Below are positions 38,451 through 46,479 of a DNA stretch of 46,479 nucleotides, piece by piece. Position numbers and translations under genes: made by a program. The stretch spans positions 1 through 46,479 of the forward strand of contig JAUCBJ010003370.1 in the NCBI GenBank assembly GCA_032718475.1. The letters are read 5' to 3'. The notes beneath the pieces were generated by a model, which ran no database searches, had not been told where the DNA came from, and saw nothing but the letters and a program-made list of their open reading frames with translations. Source of the stretch: Nemertoderma westbladi. Taxonomy: Eukaryota; Xenacoelomorpha; Nemertodermatida; Nemertodermatidae. How positions within the stretch are numbered: the stretch's first letter is position 1; each line of letters starts with the position of its first letter.

Positions 38451-39880
38451 TTACAGCAGACTTAGTTAGATAAGAGTTAGGTTTACAGACTTAGTTGGGA
38501 GTTAGGTTTACAGACTTAGTTAGATATGAGTTAGGTTTACAGACTTAGTTAGGAGTTAGGTTCACAGACTTAGTTAGGAGTTAGGTTTACAGACTTAGTT
38601 AGGAGTTAGGTTTACAGACTTAGTTAGGAGTTAGGTTTACAGACTTAGTTAGGAGTTAGGTTTACAGACTTAGTTAGGAGTTAGGTTTCACAGACTTAGT
38701 TAGGAGTTAGGTTTACAGACTTAGTTGGGAGTTAGGTTTACAGACTTAGTTAGATATGAGTTAGGTTTACAGACTTAGTTAGGAGTTAGGTTTACAGACT
38801 TAGTTAGGAGTTAGGTTTACAGACTTAGTTAGGAGTTAGGTTCACAGACTTAGTTAGATATGAGTTAGGTTTACAGACTTAGTTAGGAGTTAGGTTTACA
38901 GACTTAGTTAGGAGTTAGGTTTACAGACTTAGTTAGGAGTTAGGTTTAAAGACTTAGTTAGGAGTTAGGTTTACAGACTTAGTAAGGAGTTAGGTTTACA
39001 GACTTAGTTAGGAGTTAGGTTTACAGACTTAGTTAGATATGAGTTAGGTTTACAGACTTAGTTAGGAGTTAGGTTTACAGACTTAGTTAGGAGTTAGGTT
39101 TACAGACTTAGTTAGGAGTTAGGTTTACAGACTTAGTTAGATAAGAGTTAGGTTTACAGACTTAGTTAGGAGTTAGGTTTACAGACTTAGTTAGGAGTTA
39201 GGTTTACAGACTTAGTTAGTGAGTTAGGTTTACAGACTTAGTTGGAGTTAGGTTTACAGACTTAGTAGGAGTTAGGTTTACAGACTTAGTTAGGAGTTAG
39301 GTTTACAGACTTAGATATGAGTTAGGTTTACAGACTTAGTTAGGAGTTAGGTTTACAGACTTAGTTAGGAGTTAGGTTTACAGACTTAGTTAGGAGTTAG
39401 GTTTACAGACTTAGTTATGAGTTAGGTTTACAGACTTAGTTAGGAGTTAGGTTTACAGACTTAGTTAGGAGTTAGGTTTACAGACTTAGTTAGGAGTTAG
39501 GTTTACAGACTTAGTTATGAGTTAGGTTTACAGACTTAGTTAGGAGTTAGGTTTACAGCAGACTTAGTTAGATAAGAGTTAGGTTTACAGACTTAGTTGG
39601 GAGTTAGGTTTACAGACTTAGTTAGATATGAGTTAGGTTTACAGACTTAGTTAGGAGTTAGGTTTACAGACTTAGTTAGATATGAGTTAGGTTTACAGAC
39701 TTAGTTAGGAGTTAGGTTCACAGACTTAGTTAGGAGTTAGGTTTACAGACTTAGTTAGGAGTTCGGTTTACAGACTTAGTTAGGAGTTAGGTTTACAGCA
39801 GACTTAGTTAGATAAGAGTTAGGTTTACAGGGTTAGGTGGGAGTTAGGTTTACAGACTTAGTTAGATATGAGTTAGGTTC
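38451..39880 (+). repeat. GCA-marked higher-order segments of the 25-bp satellite
   Basis: A unit with ACAGCAGAC, then an ATAA-type unit, a GTTGGGAG unit and an ATAT-type unit, occurs at 38,454, 39,556 and 39,796. The third copy has a local change (ACAGGGTTAGGTGGG). The spacings are about 1,102 and 240 bp. Confidence 0.7.
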
Positions 39881-39893
39881 ACAGACTTAGTTG

Positions 39894-40871
39894 GGTTTTT
39901 GCAGTTTTATAATGAGGGATAGGATGCCTGATCAATGATCATTGAGCATCCACCCACACTCGAAGACTCTAACAGCTACCATAAGTAGGCCTGTAAAGGC
40001 CAAATCACTTATGAATGAAATAAGATGTATAAATAATAAATATTAAAACAAATGAACCAGTTAGTAAGGCGTTTTAAATTATTATCACGTACACCACGGT
40101 ACACAGTTTATAACTAACTAAGGCGTAGTATCCATAACGATAGGCCAGTGGGATGCCACTTGTATACACTGTAAACTAATATTGAAGTTGCTTGTATTTT
40201 ACATTAGTTAGTCGAAGTTTAATTTTTTTTAAATCGATCGAGCGAGCGCAGCAGACACGTGACTAAGTCGCAAGCCGACCCGAGTACCATAGGGTGGATC
40301 TACCGCAGCTGTGCGAGAGAGCCGCACTCCGTCACGGAATATAGTCCGGTACAACGATGCGCTGAGAGTTTCATCTAAAGATCAATAAACCGTCGGCGTC
40401 GACGGAATGGTAGACGGGCTGAATGAAATAGCCCGGAGGAAACGGGAGGTTCAAAAACATACACCGAATCCGTCATATATGAAAAACTGACGGCATGTAT
40501 GTTGTAGCCATGTATGTTAGCGCACTGCGCACGCGTTTCGTTTCTCGGTCCCATTCAGTTGCTTAGCCGTTAATTAGACACAATCCGAGAACCGATACAA
40601 TTCCAACCGCCGCACAGAATGTATTTATTAAAGTTAAGTATTAGTGACCAAAATGCTATATTAGTTGGATTGGGGACAACAATGCGTCTAGTCGGTTGGT
40701 TTCTTAGGATTTTGACATGATGCTGACAGTAAATGATTACACGGTAATTACCCCACTACATTGTGTTACTAAAGGTGCAACATTATTGCCTTCAAGCAGA
40801 CAATTGATTTATGTCCCGCCCAAGAATGGCGTCAGTCGTGTGCAACTAAAGTAACTTTTATGTGTCATTCG
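39894..40871. other. Non-repeat DNA with a CpG-rich patch, no gene recognised
   Basis: After the 25-bp array the sequence is single-copy-looking. Visible items: a perfect 14-bp palindrome at 39,932-39,945 and a CpG-rich stretch at about 40,235-40,620. The latter has an E-box CACGTG at 40,256-40,261, a 6-bp-arm hairpin (CCGTCG/CGACGG) at 40,390-40,405, and a doubled CATGTATGTT near 40,493-40,520. The longest plausible small frame there (from the ATG at 40,407) is only 27 codons, so I do not call a gene. Confidence 0.5.
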
Positions 40872-40909
40872 TAATGTGACGGAGTTAACATGTTAACTCC
40901 GTCACATTA
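40872..40909. repeat. Perfect 38-bp palindrome
   Basis: The half TAATGTGACGGAGTTAACA (40,872-40,890) is followed with no spacer by its exact reverse complement (40,891-40,909). The flanking bases do not pair (G before, T after). A spacerless 19-bp-arm palindrome can extrude as a cruciform, or may be two fused terminal repeats of a small DNA transposon. Confidence 0.95.
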
Positions 40910-41162
40910 TATGCTGTATTATAGCAAGTTCTAAAATACAACAGCCAGTAAGAAAGATAAGTAATTTTCGGTAAGATAAACTTATCATTCAAGGTTACGT
41001 ACCCACAAAACAGTTTCTATGTATAACAGACACCTCGAAAACACAGCCTGATAAATACAATTTGCCAGCGTCAAAAATTCTGTAATTATGTTCAAGTCAT
41101 ATTTCATGTGAACATTCTTAGAAATTAATTATAAATGAATTGTTGTGGGGTGGGTCGAATTA

Positions 41163-41307
41163 AATATATGTTATACAGTAGTACATTATGATAATGCTCT
41201 CCATAGCGAAAAATATCAACCGCCCCTATTGGGGCTCGAACCCTTGATATTTTTAGCTATGGAGAGCGACTATCATAATGTACAATAGTAATAGTATAAC
41301 ATATATT
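41163..41307. mobile_element. Foldback (MITE-like) element with a Pol III B-box-like loop
   Basis: Two long arms, about 41,163-41,219 and 41,242-41,307, are reverse complements with small gaps. Matching blocks are ATATATGTTATAC, TACATTATGATA, GCTCTCCATAGC and AAAAATATCAA. The loop (41,220-41,243) contains CCCC-TATT-GGGG and, on the minus strand, GGGTTCGAGCCCC. The latter fits the tRNA T-arm/B-box consensus GGTTCGANNCC. No complete tRNA cloverleaf forms around it. Likely a non-autonomous foldback element; a transcript would form a long hairpin. No open frame inside. Confidence 0.7.
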
Positions 41308-41868
41308 CCTAGTAATTTGACAGCGTCACTTCTTTTATTTTCATCACCAAAAATGGAGAATGAAATTCATTCACATGATAAACCGCGCGGAAATAACCAA
41401 AAAGAAATGACGTTAAATGAATCTCTGTTTGTTAAATAAATAATTTATATTTTCTCATCCCGTCGTTGATTATATCAGTACGCCTATCCCGAAATAATTG
41501 ACGATCTGGCCTTTATTGTTTATTTTCGCTCATTATCGGCCTTCACAAGTTTGTTCAGGTTATTCAGCGCTCACATCTCAGCTCATGTGAATTCAAAAAC
41601 AACAATAAATTGTTATCGCGTCTTTTGACTCAGATGGTTCGACAGCACTAAATCGAGTATAACTGAATATACCAGTGTAATAGCAAACACTAACCGAGCC
41701 GAGCTAATAAAATGTAATTGTTTTTATTGCTGCCTTTGAATACATAATTAATGCAATTGGAATCACTCAGAGTTCCACTTATCATGATTTACAATATCCG
41801 CTTCCTTGTCTGTTATTCTGGTTCAATCACAAATAATATTAACTTATTACCCATATTACCAATTTAGA
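41308..41868. other. Non-repeat AT-rich spacer, nothing recognised
   Basis: No open frame of note, no tandem structure and no RNA gene seen. Confidence 0.5.
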
Positions 41869-41869
41869 G

Positions 41870-42055
41870 AAAGGAGAAGGTTTCAGCGGCACGTAATTTT
41901 AACCAAATCAATAGCGCAGGCTAAAAAAAGAAAGTCAATAGAACAGGACAGTTAAATTTTTGGGAGTAATCAGCTGTTATTTCAGTGAATTTTCCCTCGT
42001 TGCGGTGGGCGTTGGCGTTGGCGTTGGCGTTGGCGTTGGCGTTGGCGTTGACGTT
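41870..42055. repeat. Copy A of an unidentified dispersed repeat ending in a GGCGTT run
   Basis: This stretch begins AAAGGAGAAGGTTTCAGC and includes GAACAGGACAGTTAAATTTTTGG. By eye it aligns with 42,575-42,722 (AAGGAGCAGGTTACAGC and GAACAGGTTACAG), with substitutions and small gaps. Both copies end in a G-rich hexamer run. Probably two diverged copies of one non-coding mobile element, family unknown. Confidence 0.45.
42008..42051 (+). repeat. GGCGTT hexamer microsatellite, about 7 units
   Basis: GGGCGTT is followed by six perfect GGCGTT units and a TGACGT end. A related string, CCCTCGTTGCGGTG/CCCTCGTTGCAGTG, occurs on both sides (about 41,995 and 42,071), so the run has expanded inside a short duplication. 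Confidence 0.9.
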
Positions 42056-42574
42056 TCCATCCCATTGATACCCTCGTTGCAGTGAGTGCATTCCAGAACA
42101 ATTTAACTCACTATTATTCCAATGGGGAGAGACCCGGTTCCAAGTTGTGCAATAATTTAAAAATAATAAAGTTTTGAATATTTTAATTGAAAATTAAATC
42201 GATCAAATACCATTAAATCAATATTAATCTTAAATTAATGGTTGAATCTTAATAATATAAAAAAAATAATCTACAAATGAAATGGTTTTACTTTATTCAA
42301 TGTCCAGCCAGATAAATTCAGATATACATTTTCACCATCGTCTTCAACGATGTGACTAAAACGAAAATTGTGAGTCATAAGATGTGAGTTCCTATAATTT
42401 ATTACAGAAATATAGAGAAGCAATGGTTGCACTGTAAACAGTTCCTGAAGGAAGACGAATTCTTGGAGGGCAATTGTACAGCATCCCAAATGATAACAGC
42501 TGAGCGACAGTCGGATTATAGGTGTAAACACTACGGGATCAAACAACCGCAACGGATAAGAGTTATAAACATTA

Positions 42575-42726
42575 AGGGGAAGGAGCAGGTTACAGCAGTT
42601 ACTATTCCAACTAAAACCAATAAAATAAAGCCAAAAGAACAGGTTACAGTTGTATTTTTGGTCATAATAGCGGTTGTTGGCTGTCGACTGCCGGATGTCG
42701 GTTGTCGGGTGTCGGCTCCCGGCACA
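42575..42726. repeat. Copy B of the unidentified dispersed repeat, with a TGTCGG-type run
   Basis: Contains two internal direct repeats, GAGCAGGTTACAG and GAACAGGTTACAG (about 42,583 and 42,638), and ends in degenerate TGTCGG-like hexamers (about 42,676-42,722). Overlapping frames of 64-161 codons on both strands cover it and reflect this repeat rather than a protein. It abuts the truncated end of the retrotransposon fragment at about 42,730-42,815, so the two elements may be nested. Confidence 0.45.
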
Positions 42727-42811
42727 CCACTTACACCTTCTGATTATCGATGTCAATCATATTACAGAAAATCACTAAACAATAAACATGTCGATCGACT
42801 CGGACAGAGGA

Positions 42812-43362
42812 AACTTCGTCTTTACTTCGCCAGCAGTGCCCACTGAATCTTAATCTGCGTTCACGGAGGGTGGTTGATAAAGGTGGTATTGAACCATAAA
42901 GCTCGGCGTTTGCCATGTGTTGTCTCCAGCTGATGTTTAGGGCTGCCCTTAGTAGTCTTGTGTAGCAACCATCAATTCGTTGTTCAAGTGATTTGGTCAG
43001 TGTCCAGGTCTCACCCCCATATAAAAATACACTTTCCACTGTGGCTCGAAAGAACTTAGTCTTCAGGTGCCTGGAGAGATCTGATTTCCAGATCCAAGGT
43101 ATCCATTTTTGATAGAGCTACCCAAGCCTGTGCTTTCCAAACTTTCTATCGTTTCTGCTGCTCTGTTTCCATGATACTGGAAGTCGTCAACGCTAACATC
43201 AAAAGTCAGGTATTGGTTGTTGATTGCAGATCTATTGATCGATCGATTGCAGATATAGGCTGCTTCTACCGTTCTACGTTCTTGTATAGTGCGATCTTCA
43301 CTCCGATGACTCACTGAAATACGGCAGATATCTGCCGGACTATAACGAATCGAAGGAACCAT
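42812..43362 (-). pseudogene. Non-LTR retrotransposon reverse transcriptase, 3' part, frameshifted and truncated
   Basis: On the minus strand the sequence encodes the region after the RT catalytic core that is common in animal non-LTR elements. In order: VDDFQYHG (43,168-43,191), KVWKAQAWVALSKMD (43,101-43,145) and IWKSDLSRHLKTKFFRATVE (to about 43,034). Then come LYGGETWTLT, RIDGCYTRLLRAALNISW and finally RLRFSGHCWRSKDEV, ending at 42,812. The three stretches lie in three different frames, so at least two frameshifts separate them, and a TAG lies upstream in the third frame. The usual GRP-containing tail after KDEV is missing: the frame runs into unrelated sequence and stops at 42,731. Upstream, SPADIC near 43,335 might be a decayed YADD box, but this is uncertain. 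No endonuclease domain and no 5' end. A dead fragment, not a host gene. Confidence 0.85.
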
Positions 43363-45373
43363 TTAGCATATTGACAGCATAAGTTCTTCGGATTTGGTCT
43401 CAAGCCAGCCCCACCTCGTACGTGGTAACTTGTTTCAGCACCCGTTGCAGACCAGGCCCGGGCCCCCTCCAATGGTCAAAATATTCATATACACAAAAAA
43501 GTACTTTCGGATAGCTCATAACCATGGAATATTTTATAGAAACTATATTACAATATCAACAGGAATAGTTAGTTGTCATTTTTCTGACTCATTCGAATCA
43601 CGATCAGATGCATGTGCAGTACAAAGGGGGACGTCACGGTCAGCCTCTGTTTAGAGACAACTTAATAGACATCAGAGAACGCCAAAGGTAATCAGCGCCC
43701 GGCGCCATGTATGTGTTTATCACAACGACAAGAAGGGCCCAACCGATAACATTTCGATGGATATGAACTGGTGGTCATCCTCCGGTAATCACATCTAATT
43801 GTAGGTAATTATGTTGTCGCGTCGTCTCTGCGAGAGATGGCGCCGATATTCAACGGGCCCATAAATATCATGAACATCCCATGAGACATTGTGACTAGCT
43901 AGTATTTAGGGCAACTTAATTACACCCTTACTGGCTCCAAACGGAGGGCCAGCCGGTGCCTGACAAGGTCATTAGTTAGTTTAATAAGGGGCCCACAAGA
44001 CGATAATTGCCATGGTGGATGGTTGTTAGAGACACATCTGGTGCAGAGAAGGTCTCTGAAAACGAAGAGGAAGACGAAAGTGTAATGGCAGTAAATAATC
44101 GGATGGTCCCGACGTTGGAATTAAATGAAGTCCTCTGTCTGTCTGGGAGACAGACTGACGACCAGTTAGTCCCACAAGGGATGCATTCACTCAGATATTA
44201 ACCTAACCAATCACATTTCTGGACTAATAAGTAAGTACCTTCCTATTCCTACCAAGCCAACTGACTACCTCAGACAATCTCACAGAAGTTGAAATCATCA
44301 ACATGGTAAGATGTAATTGCATTCACAACAATGTGGTTACTTTTGCATTTGCCTCTCCACAAAATAAATTATGTATTCGATTGTGGCAAATGCAATATTA
44401 TCAACCCTGAGACTATTCGTAGTTGACATGCAATATTAGTGAATTGTGGATTATAATCAATCAATATATATTATCAGTGACACAGTTGTAGCACTAATTT
44501 AATATCATACAATGTAAAGGGGAAAATAGATTCCTTGAAATATGTATGCTGGCCTTGGCTCTACAATGTAAAAAGAGTTAGCTGCACGTGTATATAGGGT
44601 CAGTGCGGTGATGTGACGTGCGCCAGTCTGTCTACAATTTGCATTAAGCAAATAAGGCATTGTTGCTTGGGAAATTAAATTCACAAGTATAGTAATACCT
44701 TCTTACATCGAACTTGTAACAGTGATATTGTAATCATTGTAATCCTTGTGTTAGTATGAAATCCATACAGATCTAAAACTAAGGCATTTCTTAAGCGCCT
44801 AAACTTTTCAATCAAATTGCTTCTTTTAAGCGACGAAATTGACATTTTGGTATCTCCCCAAGGAAATCGGAGCCCTTATATATACTGCCCTGGAATGAGA
44901 GCAGATCCCTTAATGTGAGTTGGTTGGTTGGTGGCCCTGATGGCCAGTTGAAATGTCCGTATGAAACGTCCAGAAAAGGTCTCTAATTCAGGTCAGACAC
45001 TTTGTCGCAAATAATTACAATATTATACCAATCGATATTTGGGTTGCAATCAGATCTTAATTCGTTCGCATAGTAACAGGTTTTGATTGATTACTAATGC
45101 AACATGGAAGTACGAAAGGAAGACAGTTGAAGATTAAAGAAGCAACACTTATTGCAGATGGGATCAATAATTACGAACCCCATTACCGCCATCAACTTCA
45201 GACTATGTAATGCTAGTAACTTAGTTACAGCAAAGTTATAGCACCAGACAATTACATTTTAAAGATCGCGTCTGGATATGGATTGTCGTGACTCACCAAA
45301 TAATACAAATCATTACCACAACATGTCAAACACAATGCAGTCCGGGATATTTTGACAAGTTTATAGCAAAAAA
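43363..45373. other. Non-repeat DNA, no gene recognised
   Basis: Mixed-composition DNA. Frames at 43,394-43,654 (+, 86 codons) and 44,007-44,201 (+, 64 codons) have no recognisable domain. The second has an acidic run (SENEEEDES) and could be an exon fragment, but lacks clear splice sites. A 44,137-44,155 hairpin and TATA-like strings near 44,591 and 44,877 are present, but nothing ties them to a gene. I see no RNA gene. Confidence 0.45.
44137..44155. repeat. Short hairpin, 8-bp arms
   Basis: GTCTGTCT, a GGG loop and AGACAGAC pair perfectly. No run of T follows it in the way a terminator would, and this is eukaryotic DNA, so no function is assigned. Confidence 0.7.
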
Positions 45374-46060
45374 GTTAGTTAACGGGTGCTCGTGTTAGTT
45401 AACACGGGGGTTCGTGTTAGTTAACACGAGGGTTCGTGTTAGTTAACAAGGGGGTTCGTGTTAGTTAACAAGGGGGTTCGTGTTAGTTAACACGGGGATT
45501 CGTGTTAGTTAACAAGGGGGTTCGTGTTAGTTAACAAGGGGGTTCGTGTTAGTTAACAAGGGGGTTCGTGTTAGTTAACACGGGGGTTCGTGTTAGTTAA
45601 CACGGGGGTTCGTGTTAGTTAACAAGGGGATTCGTGTTAGTTAACACGGGGGTTCGTGTTAGTTAACAAGGGGGTTCGTGTTAGTTAACACGGGGGTTCG
45701 TGTTAGTTAACACGGGGGTTCGTGTTAGTTAACAAGGGGATTCGTGTTAGTTAACACGGGGGTTCGTGTTAGTTAACACGGGGGTTCGTGTTAGTTAACA
45801 CGGGGGTTCGTGTTAGTTAACACGGGGGTTCGTGTTAGTTAACACGGGGGTTCGTGTTAGTTAACACGGGGGTTCGTGTTAGTTAACACGGGGGTTCGTG
45901 TTAGTTAACACGGGGGTTCGTGTTAGTTAACACGGGGGTTCGTGTTAGTTAACACGGGGGTTCGTGTTAGTTAACACGGGGGTTCGTGTTAGTTAACACG
46001 GGGGTTCGTGTTAGTTAACACGGGGGTTCGTGTTAGTTAACACGGGGACTCGTGTTAACT
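45374..46060 (+). repeat. 22-bp satellite, about 31 units, palindromic unit
   Basis: Each unit is an inverted repeat, CGTGTTA-GT-TAACACG (7-bp arms, 2-nt spacer), followed by GGGGTT. The next junction also pairs CACG with CGTG around the G run, so adjacent units can fold in two ways. Units from about 45,755 to 46,040 are essentially identical. Left units carry AACAAG for AACACG, which breaks one arm, or GGGGA for GGGGG. The outermost units are degenerate, as expected at array edges. Confidence 0.96.
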
Positions 46061-46393
46061 TCTGGCTTTCTGTAGGGTCGGTAGGTAGGTAATCTCACCT
46101 GCTAAGCTTTGTGTAACCAAGGCAACCCGATGTATCTTCTGTTTTTTAGTAACATGCATACTTAATGATAGAAGACCAATCAGAGACGAGAGAACTAATA
46201 GCAGACATCCACCACCATAAAGTACACAAACGGCCTTCCAGGCTGAACTGGGGATTCTGTCAAAGTTGTAACCAACGCCATAGACGGAGCAAACCTGAAC
46301 ACCATTCTAAACAATGAAACAGTTATTTATTCTAAAGCGACTTTAACCTCTCACTTACTAGGGCTCAGGCACACTAAGTACGGTTGGGTGCAT
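46061..46393. other. Flank right of the 22-bp array, nothing recognised
   Basis: Non-repeat DNA beginning with a small GGTAGGTAGG tract; no open frame or RNA gene supported. Confidence 0.5.
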
Positions 46394-46459
46394 CCTTCGC
46401 CCGGGGGAAACTTTCGCCCGTAAGGCAATCTTCGCCCGCGAGCAACCTTCGCTCAATGA
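46394..46459 (+). repeat. Short 17-18-bp repeat with TTCGCCCG core, four units
   Basis: TTCGCCCG occurs at 46,396, 46,413 and 46,431, and TTCGCTC at 46,448, spaced 17, 18 and 17 bp with variable G/A-rich linkers. The final unit is degenerate. A small minisatellite, strikingly CpG-rich for this region. Confidence 0.75.
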
Positions 46460-46479
46460 GATGTGTGTTAGTAACCATT

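Larger units (their letters stand above)
36545..39893 (+). repeat. 25-bp TTAGG-rich satellite, about 130 units
   Basis: Tandem units of 25 bp begin GAGTTAGG, continue TTTACAGACTTAG and end TTAG. A common variant has ATAA or ATAT added before the next GAG, giving 29 bp. Single-base variants include ACATAC for ACAGAC, GTATAC for GTTTAC and GGTTCAC for GGTTTAC. Three units have an extra GCA (near 38,454, 39,556 and 39,796). The standard junction reads TTAGG-AG-TTAGG, so there are two copies of the arthropod-type telomere pentamer per 25-bp unit. The left part is more heterogeneous; the centre (about 38,540-39,200) is more uniform. Confidence 0.96.

Noticed and set aside
40407-40490. 27-codon small frame starting at ATG 40,407
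   Set aside because: Too short, with an in-frame stop just upstream and no supporting context.
41220-41265. tRNA gene on the minus strand
   Set aside because: Only a T-arm-like string is present; no matching acceptor, D-arm or anticodon stem can be drawn around it.
42271-42846. Overlapping frames of 161 and 64 codons (minus) and 139 codons (plus) as genes
   Set aside because: They overlap on opposite strands over a dispersed repeat, have no domain, and contain the direct-repeat and hexamer structure instead.
43394-43654. 86-codon + frame next to the retrotransposon fragment
   Set aside because: No recognisable motif and composition unlike coding sequence; probably chance.
44007-44201. 64-codon + frame with an acidic run
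   Set aside because: Short, no domain, no clear splice sites or promoter; kept only as a remark.
44591-44605. TATA box with nearby TCAGT initiator
   Set aside because: The spacing is only a few bases instead of about 30, so they cannot form a core promoter together.
45374-46060. GGGGTT runs as a ciliate-type telomere
   Set aside because: GGGGTT is only part of a 22-bp palindromic unit and does not repeat by itself.

Overview
This window is almost entirely non-coding, repeat-rich eukaryotic DNA. The organism is most likely an invertebrate animal: there is a decayed animal-type non-LTR retrotransposon fragment, the single-copy-looking DNA is AT-rich and has no dense open frames, and there are very long satellite arrays. 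I found no intact protein-coding gene, tRNA or rRNA, and nothing bacterial (no operons, no CRISPR). I cannot name the species.

Layout. (1) Positions 1 to about 35,170 are one uninterrupted 19-bp satellite, about 1,850 units, already running at the left edge. Units vary at a few positions only, and the order of variants records nested duplications: a 6,270-bp tandem duplication (3,603-16,240) that was identical wherever I compared it, 1,311-bp and 817-bp repeats inside it, a 4-unit (76-bp) higher-order repeat near 30.4-31.3 kb, and longer-range copies offset by 3,496 and 9,937 bp. (2) 35,171-36,544 is non-repeat DNA with a GC-rich patch carrying two CCAAT motifs. (3) 36,545-39,893 is a second satellite with a 25-bp unit (29-bp variants) rich in TTAGG. 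(4) 39,894-45,373 is mixed sequence: a CpG-rich patch, a perfect 38-bp palindrome, a foldback element with a Pol III B-box-like loop, two diverged copies of an unidentified repeat ending in hexamer runs, and the frameshifted 3' part of a non-LTR reverse transcriptase on the minus strand. (5) 45,374-46,060 is a third satellite, 22-bp unit, whose unit is itself an inverted repeat. (6) 46,061-46,479 is flank with a short 17-18-bp repeat near the end.

The genes do not work together here because there are no working genes. The main biological interest is structural: three unrelated satellites within 46 kb, all with more G than C on the + strand, and a block-duplication history readable from satellite variants. 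A heterochromatic or subtelomeric/pericentromeric location is plausible but is inference.
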